From positions 554,429,136 through 554,493,135 of the forward strand of contig NC_081413.1 of NCBI RefSeq assembly GCF_030272615.1: a DNA stretch of 64,000 nt. Direction: 5' to 3'. The position numbers and the translations under genes are program-made. Source of the DNA: Cryptomeria japonica. Lineage: Eukaryota; Streptophyta; Pinopsida; Cupressales; Cupressaceae. Positions 1 to 11,375 of the stretch are shown here, one piece after another. The notes under the pieces were generated by a model. It had not been told where the DNA came from. It ran no database searches and was given only the letters and a program-made list of their open reading frames with translations. Every line of letters begins with the position of its first letter. Within the stretch, counting starts at the first letter, position 1.

Positions 1-176
1 AACCTTTGTAATAACTTTGTGCCTGCTTGAAGAATTCTTTTTTATTCCAAAATCATTCTACTTCCTTGTCAAAGCTCACGTAAACCAATATGGGTTGCAA
101 CTATTTGTCTAATAACATTTTCTAACCATGACACATGGAAAATTGGATGTATTTTGTTGACATAAGAAAGTGCACT
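1..176 (+). repeat. Direct repeat copy A
   Basis: About 176 bp closely resembling 1239-1415 in the same orientation. Shared blocks include TGGGTTGCAACTATTTGTCT and TGTATTTTGTTGACATA. The copy starts at the window edge, so its true left end is unknown. The two copies are about 1.24 kb apart. They may be termini of a decayed element or a simple duplication; nothing coding lies between them. Confidence 0.75.
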
Positions 177-1238
177 TAATTATTTATATAAAACTATATA
201 AATTAACTAAGATTTTGATATGATTAATATGATTAATGGGTAATGGTTAAGTATGTACTTTTCTTAGGAATTGTTGTCCTTAATATTGATCAATTATAAA
301 TGTTTTATAATTTAAAAAAAAAATTCCATGTGACATATATACGAGAACTCTACCATTTTATTAAATATTCAAATGATCACCTTTAGTGCTATGCCCACAA
401 AACACTATTTGAAATTTTGACTTAAAAATAAATAAAATAATTCCTTTTCACTCAATTCCATCTTTGGACCCAAAATAGACATTTAAACATATTCTTTTAC
501 ACAACATTTAATATTTCATTAAAATCTAAATAAGCATGTATTAATATTAGAATGTTACCAATCATGGTATCCAAAGTAATTACTTAGCACAATATTAGGG
601 AATCATACTTGAATTGAGCAAGAAAAGTTAGGGTTACTAGTAATGGCCAATGTGGCATCTCCCATATAACCATCGTCGACATATGCTCAAATCTAGGGAG
701 TTAGTTGGAGTTGATATCATGTACTTGTAAGGTCACTCCATAAGTTTCAAGTGTACATGTGTATGTTCATAATAGTCACAACATAACAAAAATCACCCAA
801 TGAGGTTAAATATCACATATATAAATTAATTGCATTTAACTAATCCAAATCATGTTATCATTCAATTCTACCATAAATATTAATGCCTCAAAACAATATG
901 TTCATAATCACATTTATTCTACATTGAAGTCATATTTCAAACATCATTAAATTAAGCATAATAAAATTAGGCATAATACCATATCACTTATATCACATGA
1001 AACATCATCACTAGAGAATACTTCAAGTTGTCACAAGGAGCTTGGCACAATATCATGCACACATCTCAATGCACATAACACCAAATGGTGACATATTTAG
1101 AAACACTCTCTCAAACATGTGGGTGGTCAATTCACACCATGAATCACAAGGAGAATTCCACAACTTATGCATCCCTAGATACATAGTCAAACCAAGTTGA
1201 GATCAACACATTTCCAAGATGCAAATGGGAAGGATGTT

Positions 1239-1415
1239 ACATTTATGTAATAACTTAGTGCATGCTTGAAGAATTCCTTTTGGTTTCAAACTCGTTCTAC
1301 TCTACCCATCAAGCTCATGTAAATCAATATGGGTTGCAACTATTTGTCTAATAATTTCTTTTCAAGCATGAAACAAGGAAAATTATATGTATTTTGTTGA
1401 CATAGGAAATTGCAA
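1239..1415 (+). repeat. Direct repeat copy B
   Basis: Second copy of the repeat at 1-176, same orientation, with scattered substitutions and small indels. The 1.06 kb between the copies (177-1238) is AT-rich and shows no gene. Confidence 0.75.
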
Positions 1416-2717
1416 TTTGTATGCTACATTGTTATTCTTCTACAATAATATATAAGGACCATAATGCTTGGGCGAAAACTTTTTATCCTCCTTTTGTTGT
1501 CTTAATGACATTTGGATATATGGTTGTAATCACACAAAGATTTGATCTCCTTCAAGCTTTCTTTTATTATAATGTTGATGGACTTCTTATTTCATTCTAT
1601 TTTATATTGTTACCAAATTCTTCTGGAACTAACTAGTGCCTCTTCTATTTTATATTCTTACCAAAGTAAGACACATGCTTCTAATGGGGATGAGACTTTT
1701 AATGATAAAGTGTGTGTACCTCATTTATCTAATAATGTTCTTTCCACATATCAGATTACTCACGATACAAGGAAGTCTGTGCAATTCACTCCTAATTTAG
1801 TTCTCATCACAAATTTTTAGAGAAGAGAGATTATAGCTACTGGGGTGGTTGACCATACATCTCACTTGTACACCTTTTCAGACTTTGTGTCCTAATGATG
1901 ACTTTGATCTATTTGGCAATAATCAAACTTGTAGTGTGGACTTTGACTTTAAGGATAATTTTGGTTACTTGAACTTAGGCATTCTCGCAAGTGATCTAGT
2001 TATTGAACCTTTCATTCCATATCCTCCATTAATTGTTGCTACTTTAGAGTTTAGAGTTGTTTCATTGAAAGCTTCTAGTGATTCTTTGTAGTAGGGCATA
2101 CAAAGTCTTTCAAATATGACTTTGTGGGATGACATCTTGACAAGTGTTTCAAACTTGTGTGCGGAATCTTATATTCTAGATGTAGGAAACATTGTTGATT
2201 GCTTGTCTTATATTTGATGAGGATGATTATTCTTTAGTTGTTGTGAGGGGATACTATGACCCTCTTGTTCATTTTCTATATGATCATTCCCCATAGTTTG
2301 AGATGAGTATGGATACTTTGGAATTAAATTTGGAGGAGGTCTCGAGTCTTTGGATATTTCTTTACACCAGTTTCTAGGATATGTGGATTGTAATCTTCCG
2401 TAGTGTGGCCTAGACTGCATGATTTGAATGTGACAAATTTAAGCATTGACATGGAGACCCTTGAATAGAGTTAAGAGGCTACACATTTTGACATTTATTC
2501 CTACATATTCTCTTAAAGAATGGGAGGATATCATGCATACACCTTTGGTATTTTCTCTTCCTAAGAGGTGGAACATTATTTTATGATCATGGGCCATCTT
2601 CTACATCCTATTTTGTGTAGCTAGCATCGACTCTGCACATTATGGGGGGCTACTTAGTTCATCCACTTCATTTCACTCTATATTATGGGGAGTTCTATTT
2701 ACTTGTTGTCAGAGGGG
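1416..2717 (+). other. AT-rich flank, possible retroelement debris
   Basis: No gene is recognised. Short open stretches on the plus strand (about 1421-1636, 1542-1820, 1849-2091) are interrupted and match nothing I know. A purine-rich string near 2640-2652 (TTATGGGGGGCT) resembles the 3' internal end of Ty3-type elements, so this may be older retroelement DNA into which the element at 2723 inserted. This is inference only. Confidence 0.3.
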
Positions 2718-2722
2718 ACTTC
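2718..2722 (+). repeat. Target-site duplication, left (ACTTC)
   Basis: ACTTC lies immediately before the left LTR (TGTTGACG...) and the same ACTTC directly follows the right LTR at 21882-21886. A 5-bp duplication is typical of LTR-element integration and fixes the element's borders. Confidence 0.9.
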
Positions 2723-3745
2723 TGTTGACGTGTGTTTTGACACACCCACCAACAATTAGATAGTTTATGCAAACACTCACCACCTCTCCTGAAAAGTAAC
2801 AAGTTTAGAATAACTCACTACCCCAAGGTCTCTGTAGTCAGGTCTTGATGGTGATGGATAGCTCAATGGTTGATGTGGTTATACCTGTAAAGGGGCCTGT
2901 TGGTTAGAACTAAATCTCGCTGGTTTACGAACAATTGCACTTCCTCTTTTTTTTTTGTATTTTAAGATTTAAGATTCTCTGGGGAAATAAAATGCGAAGC
3001 GTAAGGGAAACAAGAAAATAACAATAAAGATCAATACAATGACAACTTAATAAACTATTCAATTAGTTCCCTGCAATTTGAGCAATTATCAAATATTATC
3101 TAAGTTAGCATTCAACAACGGACTTCAATAAAACCTGCAAAATCATCAATTTCACAAATCTGCGGACATAGAATTATCAACAATATGGCCTATCACAGTA
3201 ATTCCCATACACCACTGACGTGCGCAATATGGTTCATATCATAATAGACAAAAAGATTACCATGTTGCTAACTCAAAATAATAGACGTTACTGATTACAC
3301 AGAACAATTTGGTAGAATATAGATGTAAATAAGGCAAACTACAAGCTGCTTTTCATATTAATCTCCATGAATGTATAGCAAAAATAACTCAAACTTCTTA
3401 ACAATCTGCAAAAATCTCTAACCACAAAACATCAATTTAGGGACCCCTACAAATGAATTCAACTTCTCAATTTATAGAAGTTTTTCACCCTATTATTTAG
3501 GAAATAACTCTATCCTAAATTAAGAACTAAAATTAGGAGTCGCAGTTAACTTGCAAGTTTCTGCCTGGACACTCCACTTAACAACTACGAAATGGACGTT
3601 GCATGAGCACTACGAAGACCATGCTGGGTGAGCCACATTTTCGTAATCATGCATGATTTCTTTCAAAATTGGGACTTGAGTAGGAGGAGCAGTTTTAAAA
3701 TCAAGAAAAAGCTTTGTTATCTTTAGCAATTGTGTGCCTAGCTTT

Positions 3746-6608
3746 TTATTTCTTGGTAAATGCCTTATAATTTTCAATTATACATGCAACTGCTCGGACT
3801 GGCGGATTGGCTACATGCTTAATTCTAAATTTATACTTCTTCAAAGTCTCCTCTACATGTACTCCTTGTTCCTCTAACTCCTTTACCGTATCTGCCACCT
3901 CCTGACACTGAGTAATCAGCTGTGTGTATCTATCCATAAGGGCAGCATCGAACTAGGCAGCAGGTCCTAAGTTTTGTGCCTCATATGCATCCCATTGATT
4001 CAAAACTTGTTGCTGGTCCATTATTCCAGTATCAGCTATCCCGAGGCCAAAAGGCCCTAGTATATTTGTTACAAAATCCTCATATGACAAAATCTCTCTG
4101 AGAAGAGGGTCCCAAATATTAGTCATCTCCTTGACATACTGCTGATACATCTCTACTTTCAACTCCAAAATGTATATGTAGGATTGTAGATTCTCACAAC
4201 TATCCCCTCCTAAGAGGTCTTCTTGTACTATCAGCTCTTCTCCTAACCATAGTATCCTTTTCAAAATTCGGAGCTGTTTATTAAAGGTGTTCTCCTTCCT
4301 CTCCCATTGTGTGGAATGGGTTGCCAAAGCTCCACCTGCCTGTACCGCTTTATGGTATATTTCCATCGTGTCCTATAGAAACAACCTAATTTTGGCTGCA
4401 TTCATTTGAGTCTAAGACTTAGCGGCCGCAACTACTCGTCTTACCTCCAATAGTGCCTTTACATCTCCTTCTGGCAAGGATGAGGTTGTTGTTGGTCGAG
4501 ATCCTCTTCCTCCTGGTCAGAGTCAGACTTAACGTTTCTAATTTTCACTTTCTCAGTAGTGGATGTAAAACCTTGCACTACGGGGTGCCCTATGGATACA
4601 TTAACAAATGGTGGTGCGGGAGCAGCGGTGCCTGAAGCACTTGCTGTACTTGTGGAAGGTGGCTGAACAGGTACCTCCTTGGTGGCCCCTAGGTTCTCTT
4701 CATGTTCTTGAGTATCTTCTCCTTCAGTGTGGCCTATAGCAGTCCTTGGTGGGAGAACTCTAGCAAGTGGAACGACGCCTAGCCCATCGATCACCCCTAG
4801 GTCTGCAGCCTTCTTCAGTAGTTCAGACTCCTTCATCTTTTCTTGGAGTTTCTTCAGCAAGTCCTCAGTTCTTTCTTGAGGTTTGTCCTCCTCACCTGGG
4901 TCAGTGGAGGTATTTTGTCCTGAAGCCGACCTTGTTTTTCAGGCATACTCTTTATGACCTCTTGACTGTGGTACCCCTGAGGTGGATTCCTTTTGCTTTA
5001 TTTTTGATGCACTGGGTCTGACCCTCTAGCTTAACCATTGCTTAGTCCTATTGATGACTACCTAGGAGACCTTCTCCATATCTGTATCTTCACTTGCAGA
5101 CCATTTCACTGGGGAGAGGGGCCTGTTGTCTATCCCTGATTCTTTATAAATTGGATCGAGTAACTCTCCATCATCCCTCAGGTCTTTAGGGAGGTTAGTC
5201 TTGATACCAAAGTCTCTAACCTGCGGCACAAACAACCTGTTATAATTCTTCTCCCCGACTTCAAAACTATCCTGCAAGTTGGCCCAAAAGTCTTCCAAGC
5301 TGGGCCTTTGCCCCTCATATGCCTTAGGCATAGCTTGCTTAAGTTTTCCGTAGGGATCATAAAATTCCCTAGTATGATTATATTCTTTCAGGTTCAAATC
5401 CTAAAGCTCTTGCTCGGCCAATTTTTCCACTTGTATTTTAGAATAGGCGAAGTACCCAATGGACACTAAGAAGTCAATACCTTAGAAGATAGTAGTGACT
5501 GGAGACCAAGAAGTTGTCTCACATACTCCAGCAGGATTACCCTATCGTTGCAATAACGAGGCAGCAACATTGGATTCCCTGTGAATCCACTAACTCTGAT
5601 GTAAGTGGATCGAAGGTTTTGGATGAACCAACATGCCCACTCCCAGATAATAGCCATGGCTTCTGGGCTTATCCAATATCCTGCGTCTCCAGTCAATTTA
5701 ATGATTATAGGGAAGATGAAGGCATCATTAACCCTCTTGAAGTGTGTCTTTGCATTTGTTAGAGTGAGTTGGGACTAATATTCCCATATCTTCTTCTAAC
5801 CCTCCTTCTCTCCTAGCTGCCCTTCTACCTATAGTCCTGGAAACTTTCTGACTCTGGCAGCTACCCAAATGACATAGGACGTGAAAAAGAACTTCTGGGT
5901 ATGATGCACCTCCTTCATCTGCTTACAAATGTTATTAGAAAGGATTTGCGGTCAATCAAATAATTGCTTTCCTAATATGGTACTCATAAATTGGAACATC
6001 CAAGGGTGGAAATGCTTGCAGTCGGGCTTGCCAAAGGCCCTACTGAGCATAATAATCAAGTCCCTTTGAGGCTCTTTGAAGTCTGCCCTCAGGACCTCTA
6101 TAGCTTTGAGCCTTGTTTTCCTCTCCTCTTCCAACCAATTAGTATTCACGTGTCTTTTGTTGGCTGACACCTTCTCGTTCCATGTTTTCAAGGCCTCTTC
6201 TTCCATGAGTAAGAAAGCCTCTTCCCTAGTTGGGATTCCGAAGATGAACCCTAGCATATCCGGTGACAAGTCAATAATAGTCTTTCCATGTGCATCCATA
6301 CACTTTCTTGTCCCTGGATTGTAGAATGGAGCGATGGTCATTATAAACTCTGGTTCTTGAAGCAACTGCGGGAATACAATAGCTTCCACAAGACTCGACC
6401 TCTTGATCCTTCAGTGGAGAGCATCTAGGTTAGGTTTATCCAATTGGGTTCCAATATCCCCAATCTATATGTGTCCCACTTCGATGTCCACGACCCATTT
6501 AATTTGATCGTCCAGCTTCGAAACATGGACCTGTCCCTGATATTGGTACTTCATGGTGGCTGGAAGTCTGTCAATTTCTTTACCTCTCTTGTTGGTAGAT
6601 GAGTCCAT
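3746..6608 (-). pseudogene. ORF carried inside the 3' LTR (unknown protein)
   Basis: A decayed reading frame of about 950 codons, from an ATG at 6608 to a TAA at 3746, on the element's sense strand and about 590 nt downstream of the LTR TATA box. Open pieces lie at 5952-6389, 5466-5696, 5062-5397, 4459-4860, 3953-4366 and 3746-3937. They fall in different frames, so indels have joined stops in breaking it. The N-terminal third has FYNPGTRKCMDAHGKTIIDL and DMLGFIFGIPTREE. The middle is tryptophan-rich (MAIIWEWACWFIQN, YIRVSGF, MLLPRYCNDR). It then becomes acidic with a Pro/Ser/Thr stretch, and the C-terminus is helical with a likely coiled coil (ITQCQEVADTVKELEEQGV). I recognise no domain with confidence; the FYNP...LGFIFGIP pattern loosely recalls the plant mobile domain. 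The parallel copy in the other LTR supports real coding ancestry. Confidence 0.7.
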
Positions 6609-6669
6609 CTAACCACTGTAACCTGCAGGCAAAACACAAATTTTAGTCCTCAATATTAAACATAAATCT

Positions 6670-6975
6670 TGATCCACTTCGGGACTTCAGGGTCCCGGGG
6701 TAAGCACAAAGAAAAAAAAGGCTCGGAACTTCGGGGATTCGGGGTTTCGAGGTGGAGTCTATAAAACCTCTCCGAACACCGAGGTTCCGAGGTCCAGATT
6801 TGGGGTGATCCGGAACTCCGGGGATCTGGGGTTCCGAGGTGGAGAGCTAGGCGAAACCCATAACTCTGGGGATCTGGGGTTCCTGGGTGGAAGGGAAAGC
6901 GAAACCCGAAACTCTGGGGATCCAGGGTTCTGAGGTGGAGTGGAACATGAAACCCGAAACCCTAGGGATCCAAGG
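6670..6975 (-). repeat. Leader minisatellite, 3' LTR
   Basis: Tandem GC-rich units of about 45-60 bp with the core GGGGATCTGGGGTTCC followed by a purine-rich GTGGAAGGGAAAGCGAAACC. Located between the TATA box and the LTR ORF start, hence in the presumed leader. Counterpart at 20900-21235. Confidence 0.7.
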
Positions 6976-7220
6976 TAAGCACAAAGGAAGACTAGGGCAC
7001 GCCCACAAACAACAAACACAAAAGAACAAAAAGAAAAAAAAAACACAAAAAGACATCTAATCTACAAAAACACAAGGAGAGAAAACTAATTCACCAACTT
7101 GGTGAATTGAAAATCAAACGAACGCCAAGAGAGAGAGCTTGGGAGTCCGGAGGTTCGCGACTTGGAGCTAAGGAGGAGAAACTCTGAATGCATAAATGAA
7201 CTCAAAAAGTTCATTATCTC

Positions 7221-7230
7221 CTATATATAG
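7221..7230 (-). promoter_or_regulatory. TATA box of the 3' LTR
   Basis: CTATATATAG, a perfect TATA-type palindrome, on the minus strand between the two GC-rich minisatellites. The same sequence sits at 21464-21473 in the 5' LTR. In the 3' LTR it could drive outward transcription toward 2,723. Confidence 0.7.
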
Positions 7231-7259
7231 CCTCCCAAAAACCCTTCCGTACGAAAACC

Positions 7260-7470
7260 ATAAACACGACCCCGGGACTCCGGGGTTGACTCCGGGGTCC
7301 CGAGCTTCCGAGGTCGACAGAGAGGAAAACAAAAACCACCTCGAGACTCTGGGACTCCGGAGTTCCAAGGTCAAAAGACCCAAGACCTCGGGACTCCGGG
7401 ACTACGGAGTTCCGAGGCGAAACCCAAAAGGGAACCTTGGGACTCCGGGATTCCGAAGTATCAAGGTCAA
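7260..7470 (-). repeat. U3 minisatellite with hairpin monomers, 3' LTR
   Basis: GC-rich degenerate tandem units built around GGGACTCCGGGACTACGGAG / TTCCGAGG. Each unit is nearly self-complementary. There are fewer copies than in the 5' LTR (21515-21790). It lies just upstream of the TATA box in element orientation. Confidence 0.7.
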
Positions 7471-7562
7471 CACCAAAAAGGGAAGAAAGAAACTAAAAAA
7501 AGGGGGTCCATATTTTGACTCAAGGAAACCAAAATGGGGAAACAGATATGGTAGGCATAACA

Positions 7563-8622
7563 AATGGCGACTATTTGGGAAAAATGACTATAGGCAATTT
7601 AGAATTTCACAATCTTTAGTTAACTCAATACGTAAGGCTATTATCACTCAAAAGGATGTATAAGAATTTTAAGATGAATAAGTGATTTGAATAATCAACC
7701 AAGATGAGAAATAGACATGATTAACTCGTAAGTGTGTGCGTATGATTTATTACTCCATCATTTCAATAATGTAGATAGGCAGAGGAAACTAGGCGCAAGT
7801 TACATAGGTGAAGTCTTTAATCGTGTTTCGTGCAAGGTTATCCTGGGCATAGCTCTGCTGCCAGCCAGGCATCTACAGCCCCGACAAAGATACCTCTGGC
7901 CTCCATCAAGCAATGCTCCACTGCCAGCCAGGCATCCATAGCCACGGTGGAGATTACTTGAAACACCCATTTGAGTTGCTTAAGAAGATCATTTATCTCT
8001 TCTTCTTTTTTTTTCTCTTCTCTCTTTTTCTTTTTTAATATAGATTTATAGGATATAGAGGATGACTTCTTTCTTCAATAATCTCTCAAGCAACTTCCAA
8101 ACATTGAAGTTTGATGACTGGGTTGGAAGCCACAGTGGATAACATGAAACGCCTTGACTTCGGATTTTTCACTTGATACCTAGTTTATCTGTTATCTCAC
8201 AAAACCTTTCTGATGTATCTTAATGTGACGTTAGTGCTGAGTTTATCAAGCTAGCCTTTTCCAAATTGAAAGTCAAAAACTCGTATCATATTTAAACGAT
8301 TATATACCACTTTGAACGAGTATAGACAAAGGTTTTGAACTCAACCAAATGACAATGAAAATATAAATAGCAGAGAGTCAAAGTCTCTCAGAATTTGGCA
8401 AGATGTTATACAAAGGATACCTACTTCCCTTCAGAATCTTCAATAACAAAACATATACCCCGACTCAACAAACAAAAGAACAAACAAGCAAGGAAAACAA
8501 AAACAAAAGGGAAAACACACAACAAGGACCAACGAAGCACAACCAAAAAGAAAAAACAACTAACTACTATATACAACAGGTCAAGCTTTGTTAAGGATTT
8601 AATCAAAGTAGTGCTTGAGGAA
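7563..8622 (-). other. Non-coding tail between integrase and 3' LTR
   Basis: About 1.06 kb without a recognisable gene. It includes an A/C-rich plus-strand stretch (8455-8570), a pyrimidine tract near 8000-8035, and two copies of CTGCCAGCCAGGCATC (about 7858 and 7920). No convincing polypurine tract precedes the 3' LTR. Immediately next to that LTR is TGGCGACTATTTGGG (plus strand from 7565), which looks like a primer-binding site in the wrong orientation. Confidence 0.6.
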
Positions 8623-9747
8623 CTAACCATTGATGGGCAATGGTAATAGTTCTCCAGTCAATGAGCTCAACCTAAAAGTGTTCTCGCCTAGAATTTCGGC
8701 TATTTGGTAAGGACCTAGCCACAACCTTTCAAACTTGTGATGATCACCTTTCTTTTCCTTGGCCTTGTCCCATAACAAGACTAGGTCAGAGATCCGAAAA
8801 GCCTTTGCCTTGGCTCTTTTATCAAACCATCGCTTAACAACGGCTTGATGCTTGGCAAAGTGTTGTAGCGTATTAATTCTTTTTTCATCAAGTCTTAACA
8901 AGTTTAAGAGGCGAACCTCTACCTGATCCTCAATGTCAAGTTCTTTCATTAATTGGAGGACCGGTATTTGCAAGTTAATTGGGAAAACAGGGGTCTGGCC
9001 ATAGACAAGGTATTATGGAGAAGTTCCCAAGGTGGCTTTTATTCTAGTTCGATCAGCCCACAAGGCATATCTCAGTTGATTATGTCAATCCCTAGGGTTT
9101 TTCTCGAGTAGCTTCTTGATGACATCTAGGATGTTCTTGTTTGTGGATTCAACTACCCCATTACCTTGCGGGTAATAGTTGGATGAAAATTTCAATATCA
9201 CTTTATATTGGTATGATCATTGCATCAACTGTGTGGAAGTAAAAGTAGGACCATTATCACATACTAGAGCGAATGGCATACCAAACCTGGTGACGATATG
9301 TTCTTCAATGAATTTTAGGACTACCTCAGCAATAGCATTGCGGTAGGCTATGGCTTTCGTCCACCGGGTACAATAATTTGTTGCTGTAAGAATAAACTTA
9401 TGTCCTGCAGATGAATTAGTGTTAATAACTCCTACAAAATCCAGGGCCCATTGAGCAAAAGGTCTTACCTCAAACACTGGTTAGAGAGGCATAGCAGGAT
9501 TTCTTTCTCTGGAGGCTACAGTTTGACATGTATGGCAATGTCGGACATTTTCATGAGTATCCTTAAATATGCTAGGCCAATAATATCCAGCCTTGAAAAT
9601 TTGATGTGCAGTGGCATCAGCTGACCCATGACCTGTACCATATTTCCCGTGAAATTCCTCAATCATATTATGAGCTTCTTGATGATCAAGGCACCTGAGG
9701 TAAATACCCTCATAATTTTTTCTGTAGAGTGTCGAATCCTTGATCAT
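8623..9747 (-). pseudogene. Integrase of the Ty3 element
   Basis: Inserts the cDNA into host DNA. The whole 375-codon stretch stays in one frame, broken only by stops (9478, 9217 and two between 9216 and 8973). The N-terminal HHCC zinc domain is visible (EEFHGKYGTGHGS ... HCHTCQ). The core keeps the catalytic triad: D in WALDFVG, D in VCDNGP, and E in GNGVVESTN, with the last two separated by 35 residues. The C-terminal region has RWFDKRAKAKAFRISDLVLL and a GPY-type motif (LWLGPYQIAEI). No chromodomain is seen. Confidence 0.9.
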
Positions 9748-9933
9748 ATAATTAGCACTCTTGAGCCTTAATGCTCATCTTTGCGTAGTTGTCAATCCCT
9801 CAGGACACCTATTATTCAATAATACAAATACCAAATCTGTATACCAAGGGTCCTGAGTAAATGACTTCAATGTATATTGTTGACACTAGATTTGAGGGAT
9901 GTCGGTCACCATGGCCTGAGATAATCCTTGGCC

Positions 9934-10209
9934 TCAGACTAATTTCATTGGATGCATCTCTAAGTCAAATTCTTGCAATATTGCCATCCATTTCCCTTTT
10001 CGTTCTCCCAATTTAGATTGCATGAGTAGTGACTTTACTGCTTGGTCAGGAACAATTGCATAGATTTTACTCCTCAAGATGTAATGTCTAAACTTCTTGA
10101 CTGCTCTTACTAATGCAAAGGTCTGTTTTTCAAGAGCAGAATATCTAACCTCAGCACTTTTGAAAGGAGAACTCATAAATGCAATAGGCTTCTCATCTCC
10201 TGCTTGCCT
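9934..10209 (-). pseudogene. Second RNase H (Ty3-type) of the element
   Basis: The RNase H normally fused to Ty3 RT. It follows a TAG at the RT end and runs GDEKPIAFMSSPFKSAEVRY, SALEKQTFALVRAVKKFRHY, then ERKGKWMAILQEFDLE, ending at a TGA. The catalytic acids are eroded: the expected Asp region just after RT reads FYIYSFASLHSGA. It is therefore probably catalytically dead while the upstream RNase H retains its residues. An open linker with one TAG leads on to integrase. Confidence 0.75.
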
Positions 10210-11367
10210 CTACATCAAAACAGCTGCCCCAGAGTGTAGCGAAGCAAAAGAATATATGTAAAATGATAGTGTGTAATGTGGGCTAGTTAGTACAGGAGCC
10301 TCAGCGATGGATTTCTTGATTTGGGCGAAAGCCTCTTTTGCTTCAGTTGTCCACTCGACCTTAGCATCCTTCTTCATCATTTCATTCAAAGGCTTGACTA
10401 TTTCTGCAAACCCAGTAATGAATTTTCTCACAAAATTGATCTTTCTGAAGAAAGATCTCATCTCTTTTCTACTACCGGGCATTTGTATTTTTAATAATGC
10501 TTCTACCCGATCTAGGTCTATGGAGATCCCCCTCTCAGAAATTACGTGGCCAAGTAGCTTTCCTTCAGCCACTCCAAACACACATTTCTTGGGATTAAGG
10601 GAAATCCCATATCTCCTACACCTCTCTAACACCTTTATGAGGTGGTCTGGGTGATCTTCTCTGATCTTAGAAAATATCATCAAATCATCCATATAAATAA
10701 TAATGCATTTTCCAATCAGTTCTTTGAATGCTGTGTCCATCGCTCGCTAGAAGGTTGCCCCAACATTAATCAATCCAAATGGCATTCTTTTATATGCATA
10801 TGTTCCTCACTTCGTTGTAAATGTCATCTTCATACGATCTTCATAATTTACCAACACCTGGTTATATCCTGAATAACCGTCTAAAAACGACATCATTTGT
10901 GAACCATTCACAATTTGTAATACTTCATCCAAAGAAGGGAGTGGGTAATTATCTTTCTCAGAGGCTTTGTTGAGATTGCGAAAATCCACACAAAGTTGTA
11001 TTTCCCCATTCTTTTTCCGCACTAGTACCAAATTAGCGACCCAAGTAGAATGTCGTACTGGAAAAATTATCTTAGCGGAAAGTAACTTTTGCACTTCCTT
11101 GAAGATCAAGGGTTCTATTAGTGCATTGACCGAACGTTGTTTTTGCCTGAATGGTTTTATGTTAGGTTTTAGGGGAATCACATGGGTGATAATCGTTGTA
11201 TCGAATGTCTTTAAATCTTCATACCCCCATGCTATTACATCGATGAATTCTTTCAATATCTGTATCAGCTTTTCTTTTTCACCTTGAGTGCAAATCTTCC
11301 CAATATAAACAATTTTCTCTTGTCCTTCAGGACCAATATTATGAGGCTCGTGTTTTCCAACATCCAA
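10210..11367 (-). pseudogene. Reverse transcriptase of the Ty3 element
   Basis: RNA-dependent DNA polymerase domain. Open from 11367 to 10807 (THVIPLKPNIKPFRQKQR, IQLCVDFRNLNKAS, MSFLDGYSGYNQ) and from 10740 to 10210, with two in-frame stops between. The catalytic box is IIIYMDDLMIFSK (YMDD intact), followed by the thumb and connection regions (LLGHVISERGI, KEMRSFFRKINFVRKF). The two stops are TGA before GTYAY and TAG before RAMD, each one transition from a sense codon. Order and motifs are typical Ty3/gypsy. Confidence 0.9.
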
Positions 11368-11375
11368 GTCAGTTG

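Larger units (their letters stand above)
2723..7562 (-). repeat. 3' LTR of the Ty3 element (4,840 bp)
   Basis: Near-identical to 17161-21881 with local indels. In 3746-3937 versus 18198-18389 I count two differences, both transitions, in 192 bp; other parts differ more. It contains, in element order, a hairpin minisatellite, a TATA box, a second minisatellite and a long decayed ORF. The length is extreme for a plant LTR. About 225 bp present here (roughly 5845-6070) is missing from the other LTR, while 10 bp near 5483 is missing here. Confidence 0.93.

Noticed and set aside
6759-7383. Open frames across the LTR minisatellites giving Pro/Ser-rich repetitive peptides (also 7196-7663, 21029-21299 and 21411-21877)
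   Set aside because: They are products of reading through GC-rich tandem repeats, on both strands and in several frames, with no coding context.
10307-10654. Plus-strand frames opposite the Ty3 pol (also 10967-11287)
   Set aside because: Shadows of the reverse transcriptase frame, which carries YMDD and other RT motifs on the minus strand.
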